Shown here piece by piece: positions 25,646-33,892 of a DNA stretch of 64,000 nt (position 1 is its first letter; every line of letters begins with the position of its first letter). The translations under genes and the position numbers were made by a program. Under the pieces are notes generated by a model, which made no database searches, had not been told where the DNA came from, and worked only from the letters and a program-made list of their open reading frames with translations. Source of the stretch: DATKYQ01 sp035528415 (lineage in GTDB: Bacteria; Myxococcota; B64-G9); the NCBI GenBank assembly GCA_035528415.1, contig DATKYQ010000002.1:124001-188000 (forward strand), written 5' to 3'.

Positions 25646-28600
25646 TCAGGGCGGGGGACAAGTCGTGTAATACTGGACCGACCAGACGTTGTCACCCTCG
25701 TAGGAGTTTCTCTCCAGAAAAAAGGTGCAATAACGGCCGCCTATGTTCAACGCCTGGATTGGGTACAGTTCGTAGCTCAAGTTCCAAAGTTCATCCCCGA
25801 AGCGCATGGGCCCCCAATCGGAGGGCTTGTTGTCTGAATCGACGGCCTGCAGGAACAGCGCCTGATCCTCCTCGTCGCCCGGGTTACGCTCGATCCACAT
25901 GACCCCGATCTTGTCGCTTGGAGAACCCTCGACTACGGCGCCTCCGAAAGCATTTCTGCCCGCGGAAGATGCGTCGGAGACCAGCGCCGGTTCTTCCATC
26001 TTGGCGCCCGAGCCGGTCAGTCGTGCCAGGTATATTTCGCGCATCCCACCGCTTTTACGGGCATCGAAACCCAGCAGGAACGCCGCCGCGCCGGAAGGCC
26101 CGGGAATCAGGGTTGGATGGCGGGCATCCGAAAATGCGTCGGTCTGGCTGTCTATCGTGTTGACCTGACCGGCGCCGACCCAACTGTCCCAACCCTGTTC
26201 GCTGTAGTTGAGGCTGATTGTTTTCAGATGATGGTTGTTGCCCGAACCTTCTTCCCATGCCAGGACATAGTTATTGCCGTTTCCCCTGATCTGCAAATCC
26301 ACCGGACCTGCGGCCGATGTTATCGTTGCCTCAAAATATTGGCAAGACTCGTCCTCGCAGGCACCGTCGTACATTGCGTGCCCGTATTCGTCAAGAGCCG
26401 CGGCCTTGATCGTGTTGCCGTCGGCGTAGGCTAGCAGAAAACGCCCACCGCCCCCGGGTCCGGCCGCTGGTGTGATTGCAGGAGACGAGGGTTGGCTGGC
26501 CCACCACGGGTCGAAGGCCGTCATCTCGACGCCTAGTGTGCCGTTCTTCTCGACCGGCAGGAACTTGACCGTGTTCGATGAGATCCATACGACCGCGAAG
26601 TTGTTATGGGAAGGCACCCAGGCAATGTTCGGCTCGCTCGAACTGTCCCACAGGGCGGATGAGAGCCTGACCTCGTGTTCGAAGTCCGTAGTGGTCAGAC
26701 CCGACTGGGTGACGAAGTCGTAGAACACCTTGGAGACATTATTTTCACGCTGATCTTCGAGTACCAGGCCGAACGAATCGCTGCCGCCCGCCCTGGCTAT
26801 GCGCGGACGCCGACGGGCATATTGCTCAACTACCAGTATTTTATCGGACATTTCGCATTCACAGCCGTCTTCGAATACCTTGTTCCAGTCCAGCCAAGGG
26901 AATATGCAAACGTCGATGGAGCATTCGGACTGGGAGCAGTTGACAAAAAGCGTGTTTGGCGGTGCCTGATCCACGGGACAGGGCATACAGGCCCAGCACG
27001 TCCCATCGCCGCCCATGTTTTCGGGAGGGCAGAAGCATTTGAGATTGTTGGCATCGCATCCGCCGGCACACTGGCCATATTCACATGCCGTGTATCCCGT
27101 GCAGGCGTTGCTGCACTGCCCGCAGTTGTCGCGGTCAATCTGCAGGTCGACGCAACTGCGGCCGCAGGCGCTCAGTCCGCCATCGCAGCTAGCGCCGCAG
27201 TTTCCGGCGTTACAGAAGGTTCCCGGCCCACAGATTATTTCACAAGCGCCGCAGTTGTCCGGATCGGTATGGGTATCCACGCATGCGCCGCCGCAGTCAG
27301 TCAATTCTTCCTCGCAACTGCTGTCACAGCCGCCGCTGTTGCAAACCTCGCTCGCGCCGCAAGCCTGGACGCAGGAGCCGCAGTGCCGCGGGTCACTGTC
27401 GAGATCGACACAGCTTCCGCCGCAATCCGTCTCGCCCTGGGCGCAGCTGCCGGCGCAAGAGCCCTGGCTGCAGACATTGCTGCTCTGGCAGATGTTGTCG
27501 CATGATCCGCAATGACCGGGATTGTTTTGCAGATCAACGCAGCTGCCGTCGCAGTCGCTGGTGCCGGACGAGCATTCGCCGGCGCAGTCACCGCGGTCGC
27601 AAACCTGACCCGAGCCGCAACTGCGATTGCACATCCCACAGTGGTTGGGGTTCGTCTGGGTGTCGACACAGGCGCCGTCGCAGATAGTGTGCCCGGCCGC
27701 GCAGTCGCTTGTGCAGCTACCCCTTTCACAGGCCGTGTCCGGGCTGCAAGCGCGGCCGCAGCCGCCGCAGTTGTTGGGATCGCTCTGCAAGTCGCTGCAG
27801 ATATCGCCGCACTGGACCAGCCCCGCCGCGCAGATTGGCTGACACTGGCCCTCTGTGCACTTTTCGTCCGCTGCGCAGGTGTGATGGCAACCGCCGCAAT
27901 GGAAAAGATCGCTGTCGGTGTTGGCGCAGGCGCCGCCGCAGTTGATCGTCGATGGGGGGCATTCAGACAGGCAGGCGCCGCCGCTGCAAACCTGCGGATC
28001 CGAGCAGGCGTTGCCGCACGAGCCGCAATGCTCGGGGTTGTTGCCCAGATCGACACAGCCTCCGAAGCACAGTACCTCGTCAGCAGGGCAATCGCGACTG
28101 CAGCTTCCGCGCAAACAGATGTAGCCCGCGCTGCAGCGCACGTTGCAACCGCCGCAGTTGAAAACATCCGTATCGGAATCGACGCACGACCCACCGCAGT
28201 CGATTTGCCCGGGTGGGCAAGTGAAGCCGCATTGACCGTCGCCACACAAGAGCGAGGGCCCGCAGGCCTGCCCGCAGGAGCCGCAGTTTTGGGAATCGTT
28301 GGACGTGTCCACACATTTTCCCCAGCACTCTTCGGTTCCCCAGGGGCACTCGTCCTGGCAGGCTCCATTGCCGCAAACCTGGAAAGCCGAGCAGGCGGTA
28401 CTGCAGTCGCCGCAATGGTCGTGGTCGTTAATCGTGTTGACACATGCTCCGGCACAGTTGGCGAGTCCACCGGGACATTCACCGATACGACAGTTGCCGC
28501 CCGCGCAAACATTTGCCTGCGGACAAACCGTACCGCAGCCGCCGCAGTTTTGTGGATTGCTCTGGGTGTCGACACACGATCCCGTACAGCATTGTTCACT

Positions 28601-30019
28601 TGCTCCGCAGCCGGTGTCACAGCTTCCGCAGTGTCCGGGATTCGAGTCGGTGGCGAAGCAGCTTCCGTTGCAATCCGTCATGCCGGCAGGGCAATCTCCG
28701 GCGCAGGTGCCGCCCGCGCAGACGAGGCCCGCCGCGCAGGCGTTTGTGCAGGAGCCGCAGTGATCATGGTCGCCGGAGGCATCGACGCAGTCTCCCAGGC
28801 AGTCTGTCAGGCCCGCCGGGCAGTCGCCCGCGCACTGGCCCATATTGCATTTTTCAGAAGGGCCGCAGGCTTGTCCGCAGCCTCCGCAATGCTCGAAATC
28901 TCCCATGATGTCGACACACGATCCGCCGCAATTCACCTGCCAGGACGGACAACCGGCGGTACATATGCCGCCAGAGCAGACGCTGCCGGGGCAGGTGGTT
29001 CCGCAGGCGCCGCAGTTGTCACGGTCGTTTCCAAGGTCGACGCAACGGCCGGCGCAGGCGGTTGTTCCGGGCGGGCAGCTATCGAGGCATTCTCCGTGGA
29101 AGCACGACAGGCCGGGACAGGTCGCGCCGCACGCTCCGCAATGTGAGGGGTTCGACATGATATCGACGCAGCGTCGGCCGCAGGCGGTTGTTCCGGGAGG
29201 GCACTCGGCGGAGCACTCGCCAAGACCGCAAACGAGTTCGGCGGAGCACGGACTGTCACAAGCTCCGCAATGGCCGGGGTCAGACTGGAGATCGATGCAG
29301 GCTGCGTTGCAGTCTGCGAGTCCGGCATCGCAAGTAGTCTCACAGGTGCCCAGGTTGCAAACATCTCCCGCCTCGCATTTGTTGCCGATTTGCCCGCAAT
29401 GGTTGGGATCGGATTGAATATCGATAAGCAGGCCGCCGATGCACATCACCCCGGGATCGCCGGCGTTGCCGCACGATCCGCAGTTGTTTGGATCGCTTTC
29501 GAGATCGCTGCAGTACCCCGAGCAGCAATCCTGGCCCTGCTCACAGCTAGTGTCACAACTGCCGCAATGGGACTTGTCGGACGAGAGATCGGCGCAGGTC
29601 GCTCCGCAGCGTTGCTGCCCGGGAGGACACACGCCTCCGCATATCCCCCCGGAACAAGTCTGGCCCTGGCTGCATTTGTTTCCGCAAGCCCCGCAGTTGT
29701 CGTCGTCGAGATCGAGGTAGACGCAGCTGCGGCCGCACTTTTCCATGCCGGCCGGGCAACTGCTCATGCAGGTGCCCTGGTAGCATGCTTGATCGCCTGA
29801 GCAAGCCGTGTCGCAGTCGCTGCAATGATCCGGATCGCTTGCCAAATCGACGCAGCGGGAACCGCATGGTTCCCATCCTTCCTGGCAGACGGGTGTAGAG
29901 CTACCGCAGGCACCGAGAAAAAGCGCCATGCCCATGAACAAAGAGATAGTTGCAACTCGCAGGTAACTGTTGAGCCTGAGAGCTACAGCCTTCGTAGTGC
30001 ATCGCATGAGTGTTTTCAT
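25646..30019 (-). CDS. Giant Stig1-type cysteine-rich lipoprotein with propeller-like end
   Basis: A protein of about 1,457 residues. A signal peptide ends in a lipobox (FLGACGSS). About residues 45-1,020 contain twenty or so 43-residue units: CPAG-x3-CxGxCVD-x3-DPxHCGxC-x3-C-x5-CxxGxC, eight cysteines each (positions 1, 8, 12, 22, 25, 29, 35 and 40 of the unit). This matches the Stig1 (stigma-specific protein) domain pattern known in plants and in deltaproteobacteria. Three partial units interrupt the array. A cysteine-rich linker (about 1,020-1,080) leads to some 380 residues with repeated 'FAVVW', 'FLLAYAD', 'FLLGFD' blades, probably a beta-propeller. The ATG at 30019 is 6 nt after a TATACT; a GTG lies at 30025. 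Partner or ligand unknown. Confidence 0.8.
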   Translation of the reverse strand: MKTLMRCTTKAVALRLNSYLRVATISLFMGMALFLGACGSSTPVCQEGWEPCGSRCVDLASDPDHCSDCDTACSGDQACYQGTCMSSCPAGMEKCGRSCVYLDLDDDNCGACGNKCSQGQTCSGGICGGVCPPGQQRCGATCADLSSDKSHCGSCDTSCEQGQDCCSGYCSDLESDPNNCGSCGNAGDPGVMCIGGLLIDIQSDPNHCGQIGNKCEAGDVCNLGTCETTCDAGLADCNAACIDLQSDPGHCGACDSPCSAELVCGLGECSAECPPGTTACGRRCVDIMSNPSHCGACGATCPGLSCFHGECLDSCPPGTTACAGRCVDLGNDRDNCGACGTTCPGSVCSGGICTAGCPSWQVNCGGSCVDIMGDFEHCGGCGQACGPSEKCNMGQCAGDCPAGLTDCLGDCVDASGDHDHCGSCTNACAAGLVCAGGTCAGDCPAGMTDCNGSCFATDSNPGHCGSCDTGCGASEQCCTGSCVDTQSNPQNCGGCGTVCPQANVCAGGNCRIGECPGGLANCAGACVNTINDHDHCGDCSTACSAFQVCGNGACQDECPWGTEECWGKCVDTSNDSQNCGSCGQACGPSLLCGDGQCGFTCPPGQIDCGGSCVDSDTDVFNCGGCNVRCSAGYICLRGSCSRDCPADEVLCFGGCVDLGNNPEHCGSCGNACSDPQVCSGGACLSECPPSTINCGGACANTDSDLFHCGGCHHTCAADEKCTEGQCQPICAAGLVQCGDICSDLQSDPNNCGGCGRACSPDTACERGSCTSDCAAGHTICDGACVDTQTNPNHCGMCNRSCGSGQVCDRGDCAGECSSGTSDCDGSCVDLQNNPGHCGSCDNICQSSNVCSQGSCAGSCAQGETDCGGSCVDLDSDPRHCGSCVQACGASEVCNSGGCDSSCEEELTDCGGACVDTHTDPDNCGACEIICGPGTFCNAGNCGASCDGGLSACGRSCVDLQIDRDNCGQCSNACTGYTACEYGQCAGGCDANNLKCFCPPENMGGDGTCWACMPCPVDQAPPNTLFVNCSQSECSIDVCIFPWLDWNKVFEDGCECEMSDKILVVEQYARRRPRIARAGGSDSFGLVLEDQRENNVSKVFYDFVTQSGLTTTDFEHEVRLSSALWDSSSEPNIAWVPSHNNFAVVWISSNTVKFLPVEKNGTLGVEMTAFDPWWASQPSSPAITPAAGPGGGGRFLLAYADGNTIKAAALDEYGHAMYDGACEDESCQYFEATITSAAGPVDLQIRGNGNNYVLAWEEGSGNNHHLKTISLNYSEQGWDSWVGAGQVNTIDSQTDAFSDARHPTLIPGPSGAAAFLLGFDARKSGGMREIYLARLTGSGAKMEEPALVSDASSAGRNAFGGAVVEGSPSDKIGVMWIERNPGDEEDQALFLQAVDSDNKPSDWGPMRFGDELWNLSYELYPIQALNIGGRYCTFFLERNSYEGDNVWSVQYYTTCPPP

Positions 30020-30051
30020 GCGCACAGTATAACTTATTTCGTTGGCGAAGG

Positions 30052-31758
30052 CTACAGGTCCGGGGGAGCCAGGCCCTCGGAGCCGAGCTTGTTGGAGTAG
30101 GGGCTGAAAATCTCGGCGCTGGCCTGGATCGAGGCGCCGTCCATTCCTCCGATGATCAGAACTGTTCCGTCGGCCAGCCGCGTGGCGCTGTGGCCCGTTC
30201 GCGGATGAAGCATCTCGACAGGTTCAGCGCGCAGCCACACCAGCGTGAATCCCTGAGTTTCCTCATCCCAGGCCTCGACGCTGGAGGTGGCGTCGAGATG
30301 GCAATTCGCTCCGGGATCCAGCCTGGTAAAGCCCCCAGCCACCAGGGCGTGTCCCCGGCCGTCCAGTGTCGTTGTAGTGTGGAACGCCCGGGGTGTCCCC
30401 AGGCGCTGATTCACATCCAGTAGCGTGAAGTCGTCCGTGCGCGTGTCAATGACGGCTGTCTGCTCGATTGGTTGCGGCAGGAAGGGGGTGTCCCGGGACA
30501 GAAAACGGCCCGGGTAAACTCCGCCGGATATCAGCAACTGTCCCGGCAGCGGCCGGCTGCCGGAGGCGTGCATCACCGGCAGGCCGACTCCGGCGGCGGA
30601 TGTTACGTAGCGGGGGATGATGCTGGCAACGCCGCCGCCCGAGGCCACGATGCGTTCGGCGAATAGACCGGGATCCGTCTCGCCGGCAGCCTGCATGCCG
30701 CCCAGGACGAGCGCCTCGGCCGGGCTCTGGCCGGCTGTCGATATCGGGACTACCAGGGGTGACCTGCGTGGTGCGGCCAGGGCCTGCGGAATCTCGATGA
30801 TTTTTCGCGTTCCCTGCGAGAGGTCGATAATCACGGCCCGCCTGGACGCATTGCCCTCATCGTCTTCCCCTCCGAGTAGCAAGAGACGATCATCGGCCAG
30901 CGGCAGCGGCGCACCGAGGATACTCGCTGGAATGTCGAAAGGGTCTTCCGGTCCGGACTGGATGTCGATTATTTCCGCGCTGCTCGCGGCGGGACCGGGC
31001 GTCAGGCAGCGCAGAGGAGAGCCCGGCTGATCCTTGTCGTCGAAGCTCGATTGCATCGTGGCCGCCTCGCATCCGCCGGCGATCAAGACTCGGCCGTCAG
31101 AAAGGAGCATGGCCGCGTGCAGGCCGCGCGGGTGGGCGAGATCGGGCAGGGAAGAGAACGTTCCCTGAACCGGATCGTAGATCTCGACCGTGGCGCTGGA
31201 GACGAGTTGCGCGCACGGCCGAGAGCAGTTTGCGCCCGAGGTGATGGAGTCATAGCCGCCGGCAATGAGAACCCGGCCGTCGGAAAGCATAGTCGCGGTG
31301 TGAAAGACGCGGCTTGTGACAGGCGAGCCGGGAGTTTCGGTGAAGTCGCCGCAACGGGCAAGCAGCATGCTGACCGGAGTCACCTTGTCGTCGCCTATGT
31401 TTACCCCGACGGCCCGGCCGCACCAGAGGACGTCCGTATCGAGCGTATCGGGATTGATCGTGTAACCCTGGAAGGTGACGATCCGCCGGCCGCCGGCCGG
31501 AATGCCGGACACCCGCACGCTGGTAGCTTCCAGGTCCGTGAATTCTTCGCAAACAAGCATTTGCCCGGCGGCGTCCTGGACGCAGATCGTGAAGGCGTCG
31601 ATGCCCGGCGGCGGCTTCCCGCGCTCGGGTGCCGGCCCGCCCCGGGGGGTGTCCAGGGCGCGCCCGGCCACGGTGAGTCTGAGGGCGATCCCGGGCGCCC
31701 CGGGCCCGCAGTCCGCAAGGGAGATGATCAATAAGCAAAGGGTTACGCGCGGCGTCAT
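30052..31758 (-). CDS. Kelch-repeat lipoprotein
   Basis: A 568-residue protein. The start at 31758 (MTPRVTLCLLIISLADC) gives a short signal peptide and lipobox; the frame extends to 32031 but the upstream part overlaps imuA and its promoter. Residues 20-165 are a mature N-terminal domain. From about 170 to 560 there are repeated kelch motifs (SRVFHTATMLSDGRVLIAGG, HAAMLLSDGRVLIAGG, TGHSATRLADGTVLIIGG), a galactose-oxidase-like propeller. It ends 32 bp before the Stig1 gene on the same strand, so the two could be cotranscribed. A well-spaced promoter 31766-31794 would make a leaderless transcript. Confidence 0.75.
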   Translation of the reverse strand: MTPRVTLCLLIISLADCGPGAPGIALRLTVAGRALDTPRGGPAPERGKPPPGIDAFTICVQDAAGQMLVCEEFTDLEATSVRVSGIPAGGRRIVTFQGYTINPDTLDTDVLWCGRAVGVNIGDDKVTPVSMLLARCGDFTETPGSPVTSRVFHTATMLSDGRVLIAGGYDSITSGANCSRPCAQLVSSATVEIYDPVQGTFSSLPDLAHPRGLHAAMLLSDGRVLIAGGCEAATMQSSFDDKDQPGSPLRCLTPGPAASSAEIIDIQSGPEDPFDIPASILGAPLPLADDRLLLLGGEDDEGNASRRAVIIDLSQGTRKIIEIPQALAAPRRSPLVVPISTAGQSPAEALVLGGMQAAGETDPGLFAERIVASGGGVASIIPRYVTSAAGVGLPVMHASGSRPLPGQLLISGGVYPGRFLSRDTPFLPQPIEQTAVIDTRTDDFTLLDVNQRLGTPRAFHTTTTLDGRGHALVAGGFTRLDPGANCHLDATSSVEAWDEETQGFTLVWLRAEPVEMLHPRTGHSATRLADGTVLIIGGMDGASIQASAEIFSPYSNKLGSEGLAPPDL

Positions 31759-31765
31759 GTGGGGC

Positions 31766-31794
31766 ATTGTACAGGCGATCGCACGGCCAGGCAA
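31766..31794 (-). promoter_or_regulatory. Candidate promoter of the kelch lipoprotein gene, leaderless layout
   Basis: On the minus strand TTGCCT (31789-31794) and TACAAT (31766-31771) have a 17-bp spacer. The -10 ends 7 nt before the ATG at 31758. No Shine-Dalgarno lies ahead of that ATG. Confidence 0.5.
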
Positions 31795-31851
31795 CGGTTC
31801 TGGATTTTTACTGTTTTTTTCAGACGTTCGGATCAGGCATGTTTTTTTGTC

Positions 31852-31880
31852 TTGAACACTGTTCATGTGTTCAGTATACT
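31852..31880 (+). promoter_or_regulatory. imuA promoter with LexA-type SOS box
   Basis: TTGAAC (31852-31857) and TATACT (31875-31880) are 17 bp apart. The spacer at 31859-31874 reads CTGTTCATGTGTTCAG, which matches 15 of 17 positions of the M. xanthus LexA consensus as I recall it (CTRHAMRYBYGTTCAGS) once the following T is included. A GAACAC...GTGTTC inverted repeat overlaps the -35 and the box. The dnaE2 promoter has the same arrangement. Confidence 0.7.
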
Positions 31881-31900
31881 GGAGAGCTGCCGGAGGTGGA

Positions 31901-32560
31901 ATGCGTTTATCCGAAGACATGCAGGTCTGTGAAGCCTCTGGAATTATTCGCGAACTCAGGCAAAGAGGGCTTTTGTTTCCGGCCGGCGAGATCCGTACCC
32001 GGGCCGCCGTGGTTTCCTCGGGGATCGCCAAGCTGGATAGCCTGTGCGGTGGTTTGCCGGCCGGGGGTATTACCGAGATCCTGGTGCCGGGAAGCGGGGC
32101 GGCCGGTATCCTTTACGCCTTGCTGGCCGCGGCCACCTCGCGCGGAGAATCCGCCGCAGTGATCGATCCCCGTGACGGTTTCGAGGCGTCCTCGGCCACA
32201 TCCGCCTGCGTGAATTTGCAGCGTCTTTTGTGGGTGCGGGCACGCGGTCGACGCCAAGCCCTGCACGCCTGTGAAATCGCGCTTGCCAGCGGCGCCTTTG
32301 GAATGGTCGTGCTGGACATGGGGCCGGGCAGGGGACGGGGCCCGGTTTCAACGGCTGCCTGGATGCGCATTCGCAATCTTGCCCGGACGACCGGTGCCGT
32401 GGTGCCGGTAATCTCGACGCTGAGCATGGCCGGCCCGTTTGCATCACTTGCGCTGCGGGTCAGCGGGTCCGTGTCCCGCTGGCGCGGCAAGAGCCGGGCG
32501 GACAAACTGTTCGAGGGCATGGAACTGTCCTTCGAGGTGACGAGGAAAAGAGGTGTCTGA
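31901..32560 (+). CDS. imuA: ImuA, RecA-like SOS mutagenesis accessory protein
   Basis: ImuA works with ImuB and DnaE2 in error-prone repair of DNA damage. The 219-residue protein shows the RecA-fold pattern of the family (SSGIAKLDSLCGGLPAGGITEI, LLWVRARG, ALASGAFGMVVLDMG). The nucleotide-binding loop is degenerate (VPGSGAAGIL) and lacks the Walker A lysine, as usual for ImuA. GGAGGTG lies 2 to 8 nt before the ATG at 31901. The last codons overlap imuB by 8 bp. The gene is driven by a LexA-box promoter at 31852-31880. Confidence 0.85.
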   Translation: MRLSEDMQVCEASGIIRELRQRGLLFPAGEIRTRAAVVSSGIAKLDSLCGGLPAGGITEILVPGSGAAGILYALLAAATSRGESAAVIDPRDGFEASSATSACVNLQRLLWVRARGRRQALHACEIALASGAFGMVVLDMGPGRGRGPVSTAAWMRIRNLARTTGAVVPVISTLSMAGPFASLALRVSGSVSRWRGKSRADKLFEGMELSFEVTRKRGV

Positions 32561-33878
32561 TCGCGCATGCCGTATCGGCTGCCTGTTGGTGCCCGAGTCG
32601 ACAGTGCGCTTCGTCTCCGGGCCCCTGCTGCGCTCGGCCACCGACGCGCTGGTCGACGTGGCCCGCTCGTTCTCGCCGCGTGTGTCGGGAGAAAATGCCG
32701 GCAAGCTGTGTCTCGATCTTGGTGGCCTTGCCAATCTCTATCCCTCGGAGCACAAGTTGGGCTCGGCGATGTTGCTCGCGGCCGAGCGGGTCGGCCTGCC
32801 TGCCCGGGTCGGCATCGGGGCCAGCCGCCTGGTGGCCGAATTGGCCGCTCGCACCACTGATAGTGTACAGATTGTTCCCCGGGGAGAAGAGCGCTCTTTC
32901 CTGGACCCGCTGCCGCTGAGCCTGCTGCATGTCCCTGAGCCATTGGCCGCCGCACTGCGCCGTTTCGGGATCGAGTGCTTCGCCGAGTTGGCCGCCTTGC
33001 CCCCCCGCGGGTTGGGGCTGAGGCTTGGCTATGAAGGGTTGCGCCTGTGGCGCGAGGCCCGCGGCGAGGAGACGGCGCCGCTGGTGTCCGAGAGGCCTCC
33101 CGAGCGGATCGTCGAGGAGGGCGAGTGTGATCTACTATGCCGCATCGAGCCGCTGCTTATGGTATTGCAGTCCCTCTGTGTGCGTCTGGCCGCCAGGCTG
33201 TCCGTGCGCGGGCTTGTAGCCTGCGGGCTATTCTTGGGGCTGGATCTCGATCCCGTGGGCAAAGACGAGCGCAGACTGGGTCTGGCATCGCCCTGCCGCG
33301 ACGTTCGCGCCTGGATCGGAGTCGCGAGGCTGTCGCTCGAAGAAAGCCCCCCGCCCGCGCCGGTGACCAGCCTGCGGATCGAGGCCGATGTCTTGCCCGA
33401 GCGCCGCGCCCAGTTGGATTTGTTTGAACCGCGGGTTCAGGCGGCCACGGGACTCGACGACGCCTTAGCCCGCCTGGCCGCGCTGAGCGGAGAAGATCGC
33501 GTGGGCTCGCCACGCGCCTTGGATTCTCACCGTCCGGGGGCGTTTGCCCTGGAGCCCTTCAAGATTGCCGCGGGCGGGAAAGTACGCGGCGCCCAAGAAT
33601 CGCAGGCGCAAAATAGCGGGCCGTTCGTACTTGCCGTGCGCCCGGCCGAGGAGGCCCGGGTAGCACACAGCCGCGGCCATCCCGTCAGCCTGGCCTCCAG
33701 GAGTTTCCACGGCCGGGTAGTGCGCCTGGCCGGCCCCTGGCGCTTCGATTCCGGCTGGTGGCGGGATGATCCGCTGGGACGCGACTACTACGAGATGGAA
33801 CTCACAGGCGGCGACGTCTTCCGTGTCTTTTTTGATCACGGCAGGCGACGCTGGTTCGTGGACGGGATCTGTGGCTGA
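32553..33878 (+). CDS. imuB: ImuB, Y-family polymerase-like protein, N-terminally short
   Basis: ImuB is a catalytically inactive Y-family relative that brings DnaE2 to the sliding clamp. The 441 residues open just before the FSPRV segment, followed by LDLGGLANLY and ARVGIGASRLVAELAAR, helix-hairpin-helix and little-finger regions, then a C-terminal domain ending FDHGRRRWFVDGIC. A perfect clamp-binding motif QLDLF lies at residues 287-291. About 65 N-terminal residues found in typical ImuB (containing the first polymerase strand and aspartate) are absent. The GTG at 32553 overlaps the imuA stop, so translation is coupled, and no upstream in-frame remnant was seen. Confidence 0.85.
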   Translation: MSDRACRIGCLLVPESTVRFVSGPLLRSATDALVDVARSFSPRVSGENAGKLCLDLGGLANLYPSEHKLGSAMLLAAERVGLPARVGIGASRLVAELAARTTDSVQIVPRGEERSFLDPLPLSLLHVPEPLAAALRRFGIECFAELAALPPRGLGLRLGYEGLRLWREARGEETAPLVSERPPERIVEEGECDLLCRIEPLLMVLQSLCVRLAARLSVRGLVACGLFLGLDLDPVGKDERRLGLASPCRDVRAWIGVARLSLEESPPPAPVTSLRIEADVLPERRAQLDLFEPRVQAATGLDDALARLAALSGEDRVGSPRALDSHRPGAFALEPFKIAAGGKVRGAQESQAQNSGPFVLAVRPAEEARVAHSRGHPVSLASRSFHGRVVRLAGPWRFDSGWWRDDPLGRDYYEMELTGGDVFRVFFDHGRRRWFVDGICG

Positions 33879-33892
33879 CGGTCGGCGCGGTA

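Noticed and set aside
27512..29146. Long alanine-rich frame opposite the Stig1 array
   Set aside because: The repeat's codon bias produces an artificial alanine-rich frame with no domain. The cysteine pattern on the minus strand is the real gene.
25646..30019. CRISPR or tandem DNA repeat array in the Stig1 region
   Set aside because: The 129-bp period comes from a protein repeat with variable DNA, with no constant repeat and unique spacers.
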